From Kangiellaceae bacterium (GTDB lineage: Bacteria > Pseudomonadota > Gammaproteobacteria > Enterobacterales > Kangiellaceae), in the NCBI GenBank assembly GCA_030590405.1, contig JAUUYO010000135.1, forward strand, positions 1 through 9,507: a stretch of 9,507 nucleotides of DNA, read 5' to 3'. This document shows positions 6,566 through 9,507 of the stretch, piece by piece (positions within the stretch are counted from its first letter, which is position 1; each line of letters begins with the position of its first letter). Under the pieces are notes generated by a model. That model saw nothing but the letters and a program-made list of their open reading frames with translations. It ran no database searches and was not told the DNA's origin. A program made the translations under genes and the position numbers.

Positions 6566-7543
6566 ATGAAACAACCTGTTCGCGTCACAGTGACCGGCGC
6601 TGCTGGCCAAATATGCTACTCATTACTTTTCCGTATCGCCTCCGGCGAAATGCTAGGCAGCGACCAACCAGTTATCCTGCAATTATTGGAAATTACGCCA
6701 GCGCTTAAAGTTTTAGAAGCCGTCAAGATGGAATTAAACGATTGCGCATTCCCGCTTTTAGAAGATGTGATCTGTACCGATGATGCAAAAGTGGCTTTTA
6801 CTGGTTCTGATTATGGCCTGATGGTCGGCGCTAAGCCGCGTGGTCCCGGTATGGAGCGTGCTGACCTTTTAAAAGACAACGGCAAGATTTTTAGCACTTT
6901 GGGCAAAGTAATTAATGAAGTCGCTAATCCTGAAATGAAAATTGTTGTGGTTGGCAACCCAGCTAATACCAATGCCTACATTCTGATGAAAAACGCACCT
7001 AATTTGAACCCACGCAATATCTCTGCATTGATGCGTCTGGATCACAACCGTGCGATTTATCAATTGGCAGAAAAAGCAGATAAGCCAATGAATGCCGTTA
7101 AAAAAATGACCATCTGGGGTAATCACTCTACCACTCAAGTGCCTGATATTGCGCACACCACCATCGGCGGCGAAGCGGCTTCTGGCATGGTTGATGCGAC
7201 TTGGGCTAATGATGAGTTTATCCCAAAGGTTGCCAAGCGTGGCGCAGAAGTGATTGCCGCTCGTGGCTCATCATCTGCAGCGTCGGCTGCAAATGGCGTT
7301 ATCGATCATATGAGAACTTGGGTACTTGGAACAGAAGAAAGTGATTGGGCGTCAATGGCGGTTTGTTCTGATGGTTCTTACGGTATCGAAAAAGGCTTGA
7401 TTTATTCTTACCCAGTCACTTGTAAAGATGGCGACTGGAGTATTGTTACAGGCCTGGATAACAGCGACTTTATCACCGGTAAAATGAAAGAGTCTGAAAA
7501 AGAACTTCAGGAAGAAGCGAAGACTTGTTCCGATTTGTTCTAA
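6566..7543 (+). CDS. mdh: Malate dehydrogenase
   Basis: Cytoplasmic NAD-dependent malate dehydrogenase of the TCA cycle (malate to oxaloacetate). Starting at MKQPVRV it has 325 residues, the usual length for this bacterial MDH group. Visible parts: Rossmann nucleotide loop GAAGQIC (11-17; the third Gly of GxxGxxG is Cys17); acidic Glu42 after the second strand, fitting NAD rather than NADP; substrate-loop arginines in PRGPGMER (Arg92, Arg98); VGNPANTN (129-136); RLDHNRA with Asp159 and Arg162; and catalytic His187 in IWGNHSTTQVPD. The frame is open 60 codons further upstream, but that part has no MDH homology. AGAGGA lies 8 bases before the chosen ATG at 6566, and the likely promoter is inside the extension. 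It is divergent from the PepSY pair and has its own terminator, so it is probably transcribed alone. Confidence 0.97.
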   Translation: MKQPVRVTVTGAAGQICYSLLFRIASGEMLGSDQPVILQLLEITPALKVLEAVKMELNDCAFPLLEDVICTDDAKVAFTGSDYGLMVGAKPRGPGMERADLLKDNGKIFSTLGKVINEVANPEMKIVVVGNPANTNAYILMKNAPNLNPRNISALMRLDHNRAIYQLAEKADKPMNAVKKMTIWGNHSTTQVPDIAHTTIGGEAASGMVDATWANDEFIPKVAKRGAEVIAARGSSSAASAANGVIDHMRTWVLGTEESDWASMAVCSDGSYGIEKGLIYSYPVTCKDGDWSIVTGLDNSDFITGKMKESEKELQEEAKTCSDLF

Positions 7544-7574
7544 TCCATAATTTGGAAGAATAGTTCACCGATAT

Positions 7575-7605
7575 AAAAAAATGGGGCTTTGCGTCCCGTT
7601 TTTTT
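7575..7605 (+). terminator. Rho-independent terminator of mdh
   Basis: A run of seven A, then T, then the stem GGGGC / GTCCC (one G-T pair, loop TTTGC), then G and a run of seven T. The A and T runs extend the stem on both sides. It lies about 30 bases after the mdh stop. The A run also makes it a plausible terminator in the other direction, but no minus-strand gene ends here. Confidence 0.8.
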
Positions 7606-7858
7606 AGTGAATATAAGCACTCCTTTCAAATAAAATTTCAATACTATATTCAGATCGATCCTTAAGTGAAATTTGTCCCTTTATAATCTTAAAACAAAAT
7701 ATTTATATCCTATCTAATAATAAACAACTAAAACTAGAGTTGGCGGAACTTGTTAACGACTAAAGACAGGAAAATATGACAGAGCAATCGGTCTTGAAGG
7801 ACAATACTTATTTCCTCTGGTACTTTTAGGTGCTGTATGCAGACATTCCATAAGAACA
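7606..7858. other. AT-rich intergenic stretch without a recognised gene
   Basis: This is the larger part of the ~390-base gap between the mdh terminator and the hsp20 promoter. No conserved protein, tRNA or clear repeat was seen on either strand. The only open frame worth naming is a 17-codon plus-strand one (7776-7829, MTEQSVLKDNTYFLWYF) with AGGA five bases before its ATG. Without comparative data it cannot be told from chance. The stretch could hold an unrecognised small RNA or decayed coding sequence. Confidence 0.5.
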
Positions 7859-7886
7859 CTTGAAATAAAAAAATTTATCCTCATAT
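7859..7886 (+). promoter_or_regulatory. Sigma-32 (RpoH) type heat-shock promoter of hsp20
   Basis: CTTGAAA (7859-7865), a 13-base spacer, then CCTCATAT (7879-7886). This matches the RpoH pattern CTTGAAA-N(11-16)-CCCCATnT with one mismatch in the -10 box. Transcription would start near 7893, about 105 bases before the hsp20 ATG. It lies in front of a small heat-shock gene, which supports the call. It implies induction by heat or protein-folding stress. Confidence 0.75.
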
Positions 7887-7950
7887 AAAACTCACAAGAG
7901 AAAACATTTAAAACCGGTTTTATAGTTTCTTTTTAACTTATTTTTTGATA

Positions 7951-7990
7951 CTTCGTTTCATTTCGAAACGGGGGTTCATTTTTGAGGAGA
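7951..7990 (+). promoter_or_regulatory. Leader hairpin and ribosome site of hsp20, possible RNA thermometer
   Basis: The leader folds CGTTTC (7954-7959) onto GAAACG (7965-7970) around a five-base loop. Weaker U-G and C-G pairs extend this to 7951-7973. The strong ribosome site GAGGAG (7984-7989) follows, 8 bases before the ATG. A U-rich stretch upstream (around 7927-7933, TTTCTTT) could pair with GAGGAGA through several G-U pairs, giving a weak, heat-labile mask of the ribosome site. Leaders of bacterial hsp20 genes often carry such thermometers (ROSE, fourU). No textbook ROSE sequence is seen, so the thermometer idea is inference. Confidence 0.35.
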
Positions 7991-7997
7991 ATCTATA

Positions 7998-8423
7998 ATG
8001 AACATGACACCTTGGCATTCACTGAGAAATTTTGACGATTTTTTTTCTGGCCTTAATCAATCTATTGCAAAACATCCTGTACAAGAAGGTATGCTATCTG
8101 CCGATTGGATACCAGCTGTTGATATTACCGAAGACAAAGAAAGCTTTATGATTAAAGCTGAATTACCTGAAGTCAATAAAGAAGATGTTAAAGTGAATAT
8201 TGATAAAAACATCCTCACTTTAAGTGGCGAGAGAAAATCTGAAATAAAAGATGAAAAAGATCATCGGATCGAAAGATCTTATGGTAGCTTTAGTCGAAGT
8301 TTTTCGTTGCCGGATAATATCGATGATTCCAATATTCGAGCAGAAAGTAAGAATGGTATGTTGTACTTAACTATTCCAAAAGCTGCGCCAAAAGAGAAGT
8401 TACAGCAAATAGAAATCCACTAA
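7998..8423 (+). CDS. Small heat-shock protein, Hsp20 / alpha-crystallin family
   Basis: ATP-independent cytoplasmic holdase that binds unfolding proteins and forms oligomers. Its 141 residues are a normal length. A variable N-terminal arm (MNMTPWHSLRNFDDFFSGL) precedes the alpha-crystallin domain (about 37-130), which has DWIPAVDITEDKESF, AELPEVNKEDVKV, LTLSGERK, SYGSFSRSFSLPDNID and the signature NGMLYLTIPKA (119-129). The C-terminal tail ends in the I-x-I motif (IEI, 138-140) used for dimer-dimer contacts. The form is the HSP20/Hsp16.5-like type rather than E. coli IbpA/B. A strong ribosome site (GAGGAG) sets the start. The sigma-32-type promoter and structured leader upstream indicate heat-shock control. 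It stands alone and converges on the substrate-binding protein gene. Confidence 0.95.
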   Translation: MNMTPWHSLRNFDDFFSGLNQSIAKHPVQEGMLSADWIPAVDITEDKESFMIKAELPEVNKEDVKVNIDKNILTLSGERKSEIKDEKDHRIERSYGSFSRSFSLPDNIDDSNIRAESKNGMLYLTIPKAAPKEKLQQIEIH

Positions 8424-8432
8424 TCGGAGTTA

Positions 8433-8464
8433 AACTTAACCCCACGTGATTATGGGGTTAAGTT
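8433..8464. terminator. Hairpin between convergent hsp20 and substrate-binding protein genes
   Basis: A perfect 12-bp stem, AACTTAACCCCA (8433-8444) with TGGGGTTAAGTT (8453-8464), and an eight-base loop. It lies 10 bases after the hsp20 stop and 10 bases after the convergent gene's stop. It can stop or protect transcripts from both sides, but no T run follows in either direction. A transcript-end stabiliser is therefore as likely as a classical intrinsic terminator. Confidence 0.65.
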
Positions 8465-8474
8465 ATTAACAAAA

Positions 8475-9311
8475 TTAATGGCTGTATTTTTTTAGAATTT
8501 TATCGTATTCGCCGGATGCTTTTATTGTCTTCAGCCCCTGATTGAAAGCATCTACAATTTCAGTGCTAACGCTTTTTTTGCTGAACATAAATGAGACATT
8601 ACCACTGTCATATCCAACGGTTGTAGCTATAATTTGCTCAGCTAAACCTTTCCTTTTAATTGTGTAAGCGGCAACAAACGGATCTTCCAGAAAACCATCA
8701 ACTTGATGCTGAATTAAGTTGAAGTAATTCATCTCGGTGATTGGAACCCCAATAATTTGTGAAGCTATTATGGGGTTGTCTTGAAAGCCGGAAACCTCAT
8801 CGCCGTATATATAATCTTCGGTTACTCCCAATTTAAATTTATTTTCTAACAGCTGCTTAAGGGTCTTTCCAGCAAATTCATTTTTTTGTTCAGCCCTTAT
8901 ATAAAGCACAAAGGATTCATGCCGGTAGGGTGTTGAAAAATAAGCAAACTCTTCTCTCGATGCCGTTTTACTTGCACCACCTAGCATATCAATTGAGCCG
9001 TTTCTGATCCCTTTTAATAAACGCATCCAATCATTTTGAATAAAGGTGATAGTACAACTGGCTTCTTTCGCAATACTCGAAATCAAATCGATTTCCAAAC
9101 CTCTGACCTGATTATCTGGGGTTAAATATTGATAGGGTTCCCATGGATCCCAGCCCACTGTAAGGGCACAAGTGAGTTTTGCGGGGTCTACTGGTTTAGT
9201 TTGTATGACTTTTTGAGTGGGTTCTGATTTTTGCTCTGCTGGTTTGTCTCCACAAGACGTTAAAAACAGCACCAATGCTACAAAAACCAATGGGTAGCGT
9301 ATATTTTTCAT
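8475..9311 (-). CDS. Amino-acid-type periplasmic substrate-binding lipoprotein (SBP_bac_3 family)
   Basis: Type II periplasmic binding protein of the amino-acid ABC transporter family. From ATG at 9309-9311 (278 residues) it begins MKNIRYPLVFVALVLFLTSC, a lipoprotein signal with lipid-carrying Cys20. Gly at +2 shows no Asp inner-membrane retention signal. AGGAGG precedes this start; a longer open frame of 24 extra residues would bury the signal. After a Lys/Gln/Pro linker come TVGWDPWEPYQYLTPDNQVRGLEIDLISSIAKE, NDWMRLLKGIRNGSIDMLGGASKTASREEFAYFSTPY (the typical ligand-arginine region), LGVTEDYIYG and YDKILKKYSH at the end. No permease or ATPase gene is next to it, so it may serve a transporter elsewhere or act in sensing. 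The ligand is unknown; a polar amino acid is the family default. Confidence 0.88.
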   Translation of the reverse strand: MKNIRYPLVFVALVLFLTSCGDKPAEQKSEPTQKVIQTKPVDPAKLTCALTVGWDPWEPYQYLTPDNQVRGLEIDLISSIAKEASCTITFIQNDWMRLLKGIRNGSIDMLGGASKTASREEFAYFSTPYRHESFVLYIRAEQKNEFAGKTLKQLLENKFKLGVTEDYIYGDEVSGFQDNPIIASQIIGVPITEMNYFNLIQHQVDGFLEDPFVAAYTIKRKGLAEQIIATTVGYDSGNVSFMFSKKSVSTEIVDAFNQGLKTIKASGEYDKILKKYSH

Positions 9312-9416
9312 TATTATGGCTCCTCCTAGTGAATAATATGAACTCTTGACCTTACCTATTATGAGTGTAGTTTCAATATTCAAATTTCGCGAGGCAAAAA
9401 TAAAAATACCAGGTAC

Positions 9417-9446
9417 AAAAAAAGGCGCTTTGAAGCACCTCTTTTT
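9417..9446 (-). terminator. Rho-independent terminator of the gene at the right edge
   Basis: On the minus strand the stem is AGG-T-GCTT / AAGC-G-CCT, with one mismatched pair and a tight loop, followed by a run of seven T. It starts 23 bases after the TAA at 9463-9465. A run of five T on the plus strand means it could also work in that direction, but no plus-strand gene ends here. Confidence 0.65.
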
Positions 9447-9462
9447 AAGATATTACTGATTG

Positions 9463-9507
9463 TTAGATAATTAAAGTCAGGTCAGTCAGGACATCGTCGT
9501 CTTTAAT
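9463..9507 (-). CDS. C-terminal end of an unidentified protein (5' part beyond window)
   Basis: The last 14 codons of a minus-strand frame read IKDDDVLTDLTLII and end in TAA. It is the only one of the three minus-strand frames without an earlier stop here. A strong terminator follows on the same strand, which supports a real gene end. Too little is visible to name the product. Confidence 0.45.
   Translation of the reverse strand: MKDDDVLTDLTLII

Noticed and set aside
7776..7829. 17-codon small ORF before hsp20
   Set aside because: It has a possible ribosome site but no recognised homology or promoter, and is within chance expectation for an AT-rich gap.

Overview
The window reads as moderately AT-rich chromosomal DNA of a Gram-negative bacterium. 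Outer-membrane and lipoprotein export signals, a CusCBA-type efflux system, the roughly 325-residue form of malate dehydrogenase and a sigma-32-like heat-shock promoter point to a gammaproteobacterium. A marine Oceanospirillales/Alteromonadales-like or Kangiella-like origin is my impression only; no marker in the window fixes the genus. No tRNA, rRNA, CRISPR array or insertion sequence was seen.

Left two thirds (1-6331, all on the minus strand, so read right to left): two paralogous PepSY membrane proteins come first, overlapping by one base (TAATG). The second is fused to a cytoplasmic [2Fe-2S] ferredoxin domain. The first carries an in-frame TGA at codon 8, in or just before its first membrane helix. 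Next, behind its own recognisable promoter, come a small secreted Met/Cys/His-rich protein, a TolC-family outer-membrane channel, the adaptor CusB and the RND pump CusA (cut by the window edge; cusB and cusA overlap by ATGA). Together they suggest envelope copper/silver handling: a tripartite Cu(I)/Ag(I) exporter, a probable periplasmic metal-binding protein, and a possible transmembrane electron-transfer unit that could reduce metal on the periplasmic side. The two intergenic gaps around tolC each hold palindromic, GTAGG-bearing REP-like repeats.

Right third: a plus-strand housekeeping gene, mdh, with its own terminator; a gap of about 390 bases; and a small heat-shock protein gene with a good sigma-32-type promoter and a structured leader. 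The hsp20 gene converges on a minus-strand gene for a solitary amino-acid-type substrate-binding lipoprotein, with a 12-bp hairpin between them. At the far right edge are the last codons of another minus-strand gene and its terminator.

The part most worth a second look is the PepSY / PepSY-ferredoxin pair beside the cus genes, together with the uncharacterised Met/Cys-rich protein and a CusB whose CusF-like domain appears to have lost its metal ligands.
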